This document shows, piece by piece, positions 35,429 through 41,651 of a DNA stretch of 64,000 nucleotides. The DNA comes from Bacillus paralicheniformis. Its GTDB lineage: Bacteria; Bacillota; Bacilli; Bacillales; Bacillaceae. How positions within the stretch are numbered: position 1 is the first letter of the stretch; every line of letters begins with the position of its first letter. The notes below the pieces were generated by a model. It saw only the letters and a list, made by a program, of their open reading frames with translations, was not told the DNA's origin and made no database searches. The DNA lies in assembly GCF_001042485.2 (NCBI RefSeq), contig NZ_LBMN02000012.1, forward strand, positions 186,001 to 250,000, read 5' to 3'. The translations under genes and the position numbers were made by a program.

Positions 35429-35457
35429 ATTATATGCTAAAGCCAATCTTTTGACAA
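35429..35457 (-). promoter_or_regulatory. Sigma-A promoter of the leader/RsgA-like gene
   Basis: TTGTCA (35457-35452), a 17-bp spacer and a perfect TATAAT (35434-35429). The -35 box begins three bases beyond the first 26-bp repeat copy. Confidence 0.75.
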
Positions 35458-35460
35458 TCC

Positions 35461-35486
35461 TTTATTTCACTGGATTGGAAAGCGTT
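35461..35486. repeat. 26-bp direct repeat, copy 1 (duplicate of the yisK 3' end)
   Basis: Exact 26-bp match to 35960-35985. Read on the minus strand it encodes the last seven codons of yisK (TLSNPVK) and its TAA stop, but the sequence before it shows no yisK similarity. It lies 499 bp from copy 2. Confidence 0.9.
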
Positions 35487-35611
35487 TCAGCCAAAACTCT
35501 GCCTGAACCTTCCTTCGAGATCCTCCTTTATCAGGCAGGGATAACATTTCACCCAGTGTCTCAAATCATTTTACAGATCGGCTGAGCGGCTTGTCTGTCT
35601 TCCATTTCATT

Positions 35612-35821
35612 TTAGCCAGTGATTTTATTGAATATGAAATCACTGGTAAAAAATACGATTAAACCAGCCATTAAAATCAAAAATGAAATATTAAATCCTG
35701 ATTCTATAAAAAATGAATATGCGGAACTTACCGATAAAGCAATCATATAAAAAACAAATCCTACTTTTGTCGCTTTTTCAGTACTTTTCTTTTCCTTTTC
35801 CGTCATTTTTCTAAAGAACAA
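35612..35821 (-). CDS. Small two-segment membrane protein of unknown function
   Basis: The ~69-aa protein starts at TTG 35821, 7 nt after GGGAGG, with a charged N-terminus (RKMTEKEKKSTEKATK) and two hydrophobic segments (VGFVFYMIALSVSSAYSFFI and FNISFLILMAGLIVFF). I do not recognise it. It is the only gene between the two 26-bp repeats. Downstream, CTGCCTGA and TCAGGCAG (35540-35501 region) can form a hairpin that may terminate it. The 138 bp upstream show no clear promoter. Confidence 0.6.
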   Translation of the reverse strand: MFFRKMTEKEKKSTEKATKVGFVFYMIALSVSSAYSFFIESGFNISFLILMAGLIVFFTSDFIFNKITG

Positions 35822-35959
35822 TTTCTTTCCTCCCAAACATCAATCATTATTGATAAACAATCTGCGAGCAGCCATAACACATGTCGAAAACAGGCTGTGT
35901 ACTTGCCGTTGATTCGAAAAATAGCCCCCTGGCAATCTCGCATATTTTTATAAAAGTTT

Positions 35960-35985
35960 TTTATTTCACTGGATTGGAAAGCGTT
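35960..35985. repeat. 26-bp direct repeat, copy 2 (genuine 3' end of yisK)
   Basis: This copy contains the real last codons and stop of yisK, identical over 26 bp to copy 1; the flanking bases differ on both sides. Confidence 0.9.
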
Positions 35986-36866
35986 CCGATCGGTTCGATC
36001 GTAATGTCGACTTGATCGCCTTTTCGGAGGAACTTTGGCGGATTAAAGCCTTTGCCGACTCCTGACGGCGTACCGGTTGCGATAATATCCCCCGCTTCAA
36101 GCGTCATTCCTTTAGACAGCGTTTCAATCATGTCCGCAATCGGAAAAATCATGTCCTCTGTGCTGCCCGACTGGCGGAGTTCGCCGTTCACTCTTGTCTC
36201 AACCCTCAAGTCGCCTGCGTCTTCAATCATTGATTTATGTACAAGAAACGGCCCCATCGGGCAAGTCGTATCAAGGCTTTTGCCGATAAAAAACTGCTTG
36301 TGCCTCTTTTGCAGATCGCGCGCCGTCACATCATTGATGATCGTATAGCCGAACACATAGTCGAGGGCTTCAGCTTTCGGGATGTTCTTTCCCGTTTTGC
36401 CGATGACAACCGCGAGCTCGCCTTCATAATCGAGCGCCTCTGTCACGCCTTCGTGGGCATCAATCCCTTCCATGTGGCCGATAACCGAAGTCGGCGCTTT
36501 TGTAAACACCATGATATGTTCGGGAATATCTGCTTCACTTCCCATTTCAATCGCATGATCCCGATAATTTTTTCCGATGCAGATCACGTTTTTCCGCGGT
36601 TCGGGAATCGGCGCAAGCAAATCAACGTCTGACAGCGGATAAATATACGAACCGCTCTCTTCGCTGTTTTTCTTTTTTGACCATTCCACTAGCTGTTCGA
36701 CATGGCGGACAAACTTCTCTCCCTCGCTTACGCATTCGATAAGCGTTTCAGGTATCGTTTCAAGCTCAAACAGCTTTTTTTCCGCCTTTTGCAAATCCAT
36801 TATCTTCTCATCCATGACAAGCCCTACAAATGTACGGCTGTGTAGCTTTGCTGTCGCAAACTTCAT
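35961..36866 (-). CDS. yisK: Fumarylacetoacetate hydrolase-family protein YisK
   Basis: The 301-aa protein matches YisK. After an N-terminal lid (~1-85), the FAH fold begins with PEPRKNVICIGKNYRDHAIEMG. The metal ligands are the glutamates and aspartate of the EALDYEGELAVVIGK and NDVTARD-type segments. The C-terminal TGTPSGVGKGFNPPKFL is typical. In B. subtilis, YisK has oxaloacetate decarboxylase activity and affects cell shape when overexpressed (from memory). Its last codons are duplicated 499 bp downstream. Confidence 0.92.
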   Translation of the reverse strand: MKFATAKLHSRTFVGLVMDEKIMDLQKAEKKLFELETIPETLIECVSEGEKFVRHVEQLVEWSKKKNSEESGSYIYPLSDVDLLAPIPEPRKNVICIGKNYRDHAIEMGSEADIPEHIMVFTKAPTSVIGHMEGIDAHEGVTEALDYEGELAVVIGKTGKNIPKAEALDYVFGYTIINDVTARDLQKRHKQFFIGKSLDTTCPMGPFLVHKSMIEDAGDLRVETRVNGELRQSGSTEDMIFPIADMIETLSKGMTLEAGDIIATGTPSGVGKGFNPPKFLRKGDQVDITIEPIGTLSNPVK

Positions 36867-36979
36867 AAATATTCCCCCGCAGTATGATTTAAAACTATTC
36901 TACATATTCTCTAAAAAAACGAAAATTCCTTTTCGCTTTCAGCAAACAGCTTCGAAAGTCCCGGGCGTTCCTTCCCGGA

Positions 36980-37013
36980 AAAGAAAATGGCGGCTCACCA
37001 TGCAGTAAGCCGC
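36980..37013 (-). terminator. Terminator of the CotG-like gene
   Basis: GCGGCT (36990-36995) pairs with AGCCGC (37008-37013); on the minus strand it is followed by CATTTTCTTTTCC. It lies directly after the stop of the repeat protein. Confidence 0.6.
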
Positions 37014-37018
37014 TTCTC

Positions 37019-37504
37019 TTATTTTTTCCGGTAGATGACTTCGGTCAGATTTCCGTCAGACCATTTTGTAATGGTTTCATAGCCGCCTCGTTTATGATGG
37101 TGAGTCTTCTTGCAGCGATGATGATCGGGGCGTTTACTTCTGCATTTATCCCGTTTTTTGCAATCGTGAGGCTTTTTGCTTTTATCCGGTTTTTTACAGC
37201 CGTCAGGTTTCTTGCTTTTGTCAGGCTTTTTGCAGTCATCAGGTTTCTTGCTTTTGTCGGGTTTCTTGCTTTTGTCGTGCTTGCTTTTATCCGGTTTTTC
37301 ATGGTCGTCATGCTTCTTGCTTTTATGATGTTTTTTGCTTCTGTCCGGCTTGATCCCCCACCAAAGATCCCAAATGTTATGCGGACGCCGCTCTTTTCCC
37401 GAGCCGGCGGATTCTTCGGGTTCCCGGTCTAAATAATGGTCTCTGCCTTCGCTCTTCAGCTGATCTACCGCCTCTTTAATGTCATGATCATGGACACCAC
37501 TCAT
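37019..37504 (-). CDS. CotG-like Lys/Ser/Asp repeat protein, putative spore coat
   Basis: The ~161-aa very basic protein has a short acidic N-terminal part (MSGVHDHDIKEAVDQLKSEG), then about ten repeats of the form KKPDKSKKPD(D/G)C (residues ~75-135), then a His/Arg/Cys-rich stretch and a regular C-terminal tail (GGYETITKWSDGNLTEVIY). The start at 37504 is chosen because AGGAGG lies 7 nt upstream; a longer frame to 37597 has no such site. Low-complexity Lys/Ser repeats and divergence from a CotH-type gene recall the cotG-cotH pair of B. subtilis, where CotH phosphorylates CotG serines. Homology to CotG is by composition only. Confidence 0.7.
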   Translation of the reverse strand: MSGVHDHDIKEAVDQLKSEGRDHYLDREPEESAGSGKERRPHNIWDLWWGIKPDRSKKHHKSKKHDDHEKPDKSKHDKSKKPDKSKKPDDCKKPDKSKKPDGCKKPDKSKKPHDCKKRDKCRSKRPDHHRCKKTHHHKRGGYETITKWSDGNLTEVIYRKK

Positions 37505-37633
37505 CTTGTAACCTCCTGTTCTTCCTTTTTTATGTCCTGATTTATCATACGCACCGTAAAGACAAGTGTACTGAGGCAAATGACTGTTTTTGTTCAAACT
37601 TAGGCGGTCCGCTTCCGGGACTGGCTGTTTTCA

Positions 37634-37642
37634 CATATGATA
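37634..37642 (+). promoter_or_regulatory. Sigma-K-like -10 element of yisJ
   Basis: CATATGATA fits the sigma-K -10 consensus CATANNNTA, about 22 bp before the yisJ ribosome site. An AC pair lies only 12 bp upstream, shorter than usual, so support is partial. Confidence 0.35.
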
Positions 37643-37669
37643 TGTCAGCTGAAAAAGGAGGAAATGATG

Positions 37670-38755
37670 ATGAGTGCCACTGCCTTGCCGGCCTTCAGGC
37701 TGCACATTCATCCGAAGCATCTGCTTGAGTTGAAAAAAGACGTCTGGAGTGATGAAGCCGTTCCGGGCATGCTCTTGACCGGTTCAGCAAAGACGCCTGT
37801 CGCAGTGTCATACAGAGGGGCCCATACCCGCAAACTGACAAAGAAGTCCTATTTCATTCAATATCCGGACAGAAAAGAAAAGGCTGAAGAAGCTGCGTTT
37901 CATTTGAACGCCGAATATCACGACCCGTCTTTCATCAGAAACAGGCTATCCTTTCATTTTTTTGAACAAATCGGCGTTCTTGCGCCAGCAGCATCGCACG
38001 CTTTCCTTTATCTCAACGAAAAAAAAGAAGGCATCTATTTAAAAATCGAATCTGTTGACGATCATTTCTTAAAGAGGAGAAATTTAGAAAGGGGGGCCAT
38101 TTATTATGCCGTTGATGACGATGCTAATTTTTCTCTGCTGAGCTCCTTCGATAAAAAGGCTAAGCAAAATCTCATGCAGGGATATGAAAGAAAAACGGGG
38201 TCAAGCCGACACGATGATTACCTCCAGGAATTTATCTACTTTATTAATACCGCCAAAGACGACATATTTGAAAAGGAAATCAAACGCTATCTCGATGTCA
38301 AACAATATTTGCTATGGCTCATCGGCGCCGTCTGCACCCAAAACTTCGACGGCTTCGTCCATAACTATGCGCTTTATTTAAACGATCGCACAAAAACGTT
38401 TCAAATTATTCCATGGGATTATGACGCGACATGGGGATGGAATATTCACGGGGAAGAAATGGAACATAACAGGATTCCGGCGAAAGGCTATAATACACTG
38501 TCTGCGAGACTGCTCGACATCCCGGCTTTTCAGTCCCAATACTTCAATTTAATGAAAAACGTCTTGCACCGCCAATTTACAATCAGCCGGCTTTCGCGGT
38601 TTGCGGTAGACTGGCATGAGACAATCGCGCCTTTTCTTGAATATGATCCTTATACAACCGTCACATACAGCCGACTCGAAGATGAGCAAAAACAAATTTT
38701 CCATTTTATCGAACAGAGGAAGCGGTTTCTGCTTTTCGAGCTTTCCCGATTATAA
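37670..38755 (+). CDS. yisJ: CotH-family spore protein kinase YisJ
   Basis: The ~361-aa protein is a CotH-family protein, an atypical secretory-kinase fold. Visible features are an early substrate/ATP region (MLLTGSAKTPVAVSYRGAHTRKLTKKSY), Glu/Lys in EGIYLKIESVDDHFLKRR near residue 130, and the diagnostic block QNFDGFVHNYALYLND...IIPWDYDATWG (residues ~225-262) holding the catalytic and metal-binding Asp residues. CotH phosphorylates CotB and CotG in the coat. The start after AAAGGAGG is at 37664, 37667 or 37670; I prefer 37670 for spacing. The divergent CotG-like neighbour is its likely substrate. Confidence 0.83.
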   Translation: MSATALPAFRLHIHPKHLLELKKDVWSDEAVPGMLLTGSAKTPVAVSYRGAHTRKLTKKSYFIQYPDRKEKAEEAAFHLNAEYHDPSFIRNRLSFHFFEQIGVLAPAASHAFLYLNEKKEGIYLKIESVDDHFLKRRNLERGAIYYAVDDDANFSLLSSFDKKAKQNLMQGYERKTGSSRHDDYLQEFIYFINTAKDDIFEKEIKRYLDVKQYLLWLIGAVCTQNFDGFVHNYALYLNDRTKTFQIIPWDYDATWGWNIHGEEMEHNRIPAKGYNTLSARLLDIPAFQSQYFNLMKNVLHRQFTISRLSRFAVDWHETIAPFLEYDPYTTVTYSRLEDEQKQIFHFIEQRKRFLLFELSRL

Positions 38756-38917
38756 ACGGGCGCTCTCCTTCAAAAAAAATGTCACATTTTTTGTCATATT
38801 GGCGAAAAAAATCCCTTTAACACAAAATAAGGTATACTAGCAATATCAAGGAACATCATTGCTGAATACCTGAAATCACCGACTCAAAATACAAATCGAA
38901 AGTTGGAGACTGCCATG

Positions 38918-39100
38918 ATGAACAATAAAATTGAAGCAAAAAGACTGGCCTTATTTGAAGCTGCCGAAAAATTCGGCATCAACTCCAAAGAGGCCATTCA
39001 ATGCAGTCAGGAATTGGACAACTTGCTGAACCAACGAATGCAAAAGGATGAGAACTGCGTGATACATGCGGAAGAAAGAAAAGGCCGCCATACATCATGA
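38918..39100 (+). CDS. yisI: Spo0E-family aspartyl-phosphate phosphatase YisI
   Basis: The 60-aa protein has the two-helix Spo0E fold with the family motif SQELD (CSQELDNLLNQRM, residues ~30-42), preceded by EAAEKFGINSKEAIQ. Spo0E-type phosphatases dephosphorylate Spo0A~P and so delay sporulation; B. subtilis YisI does this. The start at 38918 lies 8 nt after GGAG. An AT-rich hairpin, AAAAAATG-TCA-CATTTTTT (38774-38792), separates it from yisJ, and a TATACT -10 box lies near 38833. Confidence 0.87.
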   Translation: MNNKIEAKRLALFEAAEKFGINSKEAIQCSQELDNLLNQRMQKDENCVIHAEERKGRHTS

Positions 39101-39182
39101 CCTCCGACTGCAAGCTGCGCCTGATGCCCGGCCTTCCCTCTCCTCCGTTTCCTCATCCAATGATTTCAGGTCGCAGCTTTGG

Positions 39183-39476
39183 CTATTCGGCCATTGTTTT
39201 TTGAACATAAATCATCGTGCACACACCGTAGGCAAGAATGATCGAAGGTGTAAAGGACTCTTGATACGGAATATAAACAAACCCGTTCAAGAATAACAAA
39301 AATCCGCTGTTCAAAAAGAAATACCCTGCGATTTTGGCCAGCTTATCCTGATCCCTTACTCTTTCCCGGCGAAATCCCCGCAATATCCAAGTTTGTTTTT
39401 TTATTCCGACTGCATAGGCTGCTGAAAAGAACAGCAGGGCTGCAGCGATTGACACCAAATTCCATTGAAAATACAT
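39183..39476 (-). CDS. Small three-segment membrane protein
   Basis: The 97-aa protein has three hydrophobic segments (NLVSIAAALLFFSAAYAVGI, GYFFLNSGFLLFLNGFVYI and SIILAYGVCTMIYV). The charged loop between the first two (GFRRERVRDQDKLAKIAG) resembles that of DUF3784-type proteins, but I am not sure. It starts at ATG 39476 behind AAGGGGTAGGAG and converges on yisI. Function unknown. Confidence 0.6.
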   Translation of the reverse strand: MYFQWNLVSIAAALLFFSAAYAVGIKKQTWILRGFRRERVRDQDKLAKIAGYFFLNSGFLLFLNGFVYIPYQESFTPSIILAYGVCTMIYVQKTMAE

Positions 39477-39585
39477 GTCTCCTACCCCTTCCCTTATCGC
39501 ACCGTTTTTTTATTCATACGTTTTCCCCTCTGATGAGTTTCACCCGCATGTGATCAGCACTCACGAAAAAACCTCTTTTTTTATC

Positions 39586-39612
39586 ACAAAAGCGCCTAAG
39601 CAACATAGGATA
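39586..39612 (+). promoter_or_regulatory. Sigma-K promoter of the gerP operon
   Basis: AC (39586-39587), a 16-bp spacer and CATAGGATA (39604-39612) match the sigma-K consensus AC-N16-17-CATANNNTA, 50 bp before gerPA. The gerP operon is known to be mother-cell, sigma-K dependent in Bacillus. Confidence 0.7.
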
Positions 39613-39661
39613 TGGTGTATAGCCCATAAAAAACGTTTGATTATTTAAAGGGTGTGCCATC

Positions 39662-39883
39662 ATGCCAGCTATTGTCGGAGCTTTTAAAGTAAATGCCGTC
39701 GGTACGAGCGGCGTTGTTCATGTCGGAGACTGCATCACGATTTCTCCTTATGCAGAAGTTAAAACTTTCGCAGGCGCCGGCAGTTTCAATACCGGAGACG
39801 GACTAAGCGTATATAACCAGAACAGCATCACCAACACATATGACAACGATATGATTGATCAGCCGATCGCAGGCAACCTGTAA
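39662..39883 (+). CDS. gerPA: Spore germination protein GerPA
   Basis: The 73-aa protein begins [19 protein letters not shown] and has the small glycine-rich GerPA/GerPF fold with a [14 protein letters not shown] central part. GerP proteins sit in the inner spore coat and let small germinants pass to the receptors. It is first of six genes in order A to F. It shares the pattern of gerPF at the other end of the operon. Confidence 0.93.
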   Translation: MPAIVGAFKVNAVGTSGVVHVGDCITISPYAEVKTFAGAGSFNTGDGLSVYNQNSITNTYDNDMIDQPIAGNL

Positions 39884-39895
39884 GGAGGTGGGGGC

Positions 39896-40141
39896 ATGAA
39901 TTTTTATATCAACCAATCGATTCAAATCAACTATTTAAGAGTCGAAGGCATCAGCAACTCTTCCGTCTTGCAGATCGGGAGCGCGGGCTCCATTAAAACA
40001 CTTTCCAACCTTTATAATACAGGGAGCTACACGGAAGCAGCCCCGCCTGTCGCCGGCGGCGGAGCTTTCCAAGATGCTTTTGAGGAGGGGCCGTCATCGA
40101 CTTTCGTTCCTCTCATAGCTCCATCTGTTACAACAGGCTAA
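39896..40141 (+). CDS. gerPB: Spore germination protein GerPB
   Basis: The 81-aa protein (MNFYINQSIQINYLRVEGIS) contains the SSVLQIGSAGSIKTLS segment shared in weaker form by GerPD and GerPE. It starts after AAGGAGGTG, 12 nt behind gerPA. It acts with the other GerP proteins in coat permeability to germinants. Confidence 0.92.
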   Translation: MNFYINQSIQINYLRVEGISNSSVLQIGSAGSIKTLSNLYNTGSYTEAAPPVAGGGAFQDAFEEGPSSTFVPLIAPSVTTG

Positions 40142-40159
40142 ACGGGGGTGTGATCACTT

Positions 40160-40774
40160 ATGAAGCAAAACAATCCCTCATATTCTCAAAACTGGTACAG
40201 CTATGTGCAGCAGCAGGCTGCTCTGATTGAAAATCTCGAAAGGCGAATGGCCGTATTACAGGCAGAATTGAACAACCTGAAAGAAAATCCCGGCACAAGG
40301 ATTGACCGGATTGAATACAAATTTGACCAGCTGAAGATCGAGCGTCTTGAAGGAACGCTCAACATCGGGCTTAATCCGACAGATCCTGACCAGGTGGAGA
40401 ACTTTGAAATCAGCCAGCAGCCGCCGGGTATCGGAATGCTGCAGCAGGAACTCGACGGCCAGCTGATGCAGCAAACGAGACAGCTCGTCGATGCCTACTT
40501 AAACGAAGAAACCCCTCGTTTGCTGGAACAGCTGGAAGACCGGTATGACAGTAAACTGGACGATACAAACCGCCACCATATCATCGAAGACATCAGAAAG
40601 CAAATCGACAGCCGCATCCGCTATTACGTCAAACATGTGCAGCCTGACGAAAACATCCAGCCCCGCGAGCATGCAGAACGGCTGGCCGATTATGTGAAGC
40701 GTGATATCGCGCGGGCAATCGAACACTTTCTCAAATCGATTCCTGACGAAATGAAAGGAAATGAAAACGAATGA
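40160..40774 (+). CDS. gerPC: Spore germination protein GerPC
   Basis: The 204-aa protein is the largest GerP member. A coiled-coil N-terminus (ALIENLERRMAVLQAELNNLKEN, residues ~17-40) precedes a beta segment (RIDRIEYKFDQLKIERLEGTLNIGLNP) and a long helical acidic C-terminal part. It overlaps gerPD by 4 nt. GerPC is thought to be the structural core of the complex. Confidence 0.92.
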   Translation: MKQNNPSYSQNWYSYVQQQAALIENLERRMAVLQAELNNLKENPGTRIDRIEYKFDQLKIERLEGTLNIGLNPTDPDQVENFEISQQPPGIGMLQQELDGQLMQQTRQLVDAYLNEETPRLLEQLEDRYDSKLDDTNRHHIIEDIRKQIDSRIRYYVKHVQPDENIQPREHAERLADYVKRDIARAIEHFLKSIPDEMKGNENE

Positions 40775-40953
40775 ATTTTACCGTTGTGAACCGCTGTTTC
40801 GATGTAGGCAATATTAATATTACCGCAGTTTCAAGCTCATCTGTTTTTTTAATCGGAGATACAGAATGCATTTCCCTGTCATCAATTTTTGATACACCGC
40901 CTGAATCTCTCATTGTCGGGCCGTTTGTCCCGCTGGCGCCGGAATCAAGATGA
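40771..40953 (+). CDS. gerPD: Spore germination protein GerPD
   Basis: The 60-aa protein (MNFTVVNRCFDVGNINITAV) contains the SSSSVFLIGDTECISLSSIF motif related to that in GerPB and GerPE. It overlaps gerPC and gerPE by 4 nt each (ATGA), so translation is coupled. Confidence 0.92.
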   Translation: MNFTVVNRCFDVGNINITAVSSSSVFLIGDTECISLSSIFDTPPESLIVGPFVPLAPESR

Positions 40954-41333
40954 TCAGAACGTCAAAAGTAAAGTTTATGAAAGTTCATTCAGTAGGGATC
41001 ACCAGCACGCTGCAAATCGGGGATGTCGAAGAGATTATTCCTAAAGTGAAAATTCTCGCTGTTCAGCGCTACCTTTCACTTTTTTTCGGAAATGAAGGCT
41101 CATTTAATCAGGAAGATTTCCCTCTCTTTCAGCAGCCGATACCACATTTATTACCGGAAACCGGCGTCTCATCAGCTTTTTTCCATGAGGTTCCCGTCAT
41201 TCGAGTCAGAGCTGTAAAAATTGCCGGGGTATCTTCTTCTTCAGTTTTTCAGGTTGGTTCGACGCGCCGCATGATTTCCGAGGCGAGAGTCAAACATATC
41301 AGAAAGCTTCCTCCTGCAAGGAACTCACAATAA
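40950..41333 (+). CDS. gerPE: Spore germination protein GerPE
   Basis: The 127-aa protein has two copies of the GerP strand motif: VGITSTLQIGDVEEI near residue 15 and VSSSSVFQVGSTRRMI near residue 97. It overlaps gerPD by 4 nt. Confidence 0.91.
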   Translation: MIRTSKVKFMKVHSVGITSTLQIGDVEEIIPKVKILAVQRYLSLFFGNEGSFNQEDFPLFQQPIPHLLPETGVSSAFFHEVPVIRVRAVKIAGVSSSSVFQVGSTRRMISEARVKHIRKLPPARNSQ

Positions 41334-41388
41334 CCGCCCGGCCGACATATACTAGTTCAGAGACTTCTATAAAGGATGTCGATCAATC

Positions 41389-41607
41389 ATGCCAGCCATT
41401 GTCGGACCCATTAAAATCAATGAAATCTCAGGAGGAGTAGTGAATTTCGGCGATTCTTTTTATCTATCTCCAAAAAGCTCTTCAAAGTCTGCACTCGGTT
41501 CTGGTGCTGGTAATACTGGAGATTTCCTTATCGTCAACAATGGTATAAACGCGACAAATTATATAGACCCGGATGTAAGCGACCAGAATGTTGTCGGAAA
41601 TGCATAA
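41389..41607 (+). CDS. gerPF: Spore germination protein GerPF
   Basis: The 72-aa protein (MPAIVGPIKINEISGGVVNFGD) is the GerPA-like last member. The start follows AAAGGATG. It ends the operon before a bidirectional terminator; yisB, next in B. subtilis, is absent. Confidence 0.93.
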   Translation: MPAIVGPIKINEISGGVVNFGDSFYLSPKSSSKSALGSGAGNTGDFLIVNNGINATNYIDPDVSDQNVVGNA

Positions 41608-41641
41608 AGCAGCCTCTTCCACTAGAAGAAGGCTGCTTTTT
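41606..41641. terminator. Terminator between gerPF and sbcC
   Basis: AAAGCAGCC (41606-41614) pairs with GGCTGCTTT (41631-41639), with an inner TTC/GAA pairing and A/T runs at both ends, suiting the convergent operons. Confidence 0.9.
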
Positions 41642-41651
41642 GGTTACCAGG

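Noticed and set aside
35292..35585. A 97-codon plus-strand open frame
   Set aside because: It runs antisense to the leader region and across the first 26-bp repeat, has no ribosome site and no family features.
37150..37340. Short tandem DNA repeats that could suggest a CRISPR array
   Set aside because: The repeats are in-frame codon repeats of a coding gene with no unique spacers.
37094..37432. Hydrophobic plus-strand open frame (Phe/Leu/Val rich) opposite the repeat protein
   Set aside because: It is the complement of the Lys/Asp/Ser repeats, which necessarily read as a hydrophobic repeat on the other strand; the repeat protein has the ribosome site and the spore-gene context.
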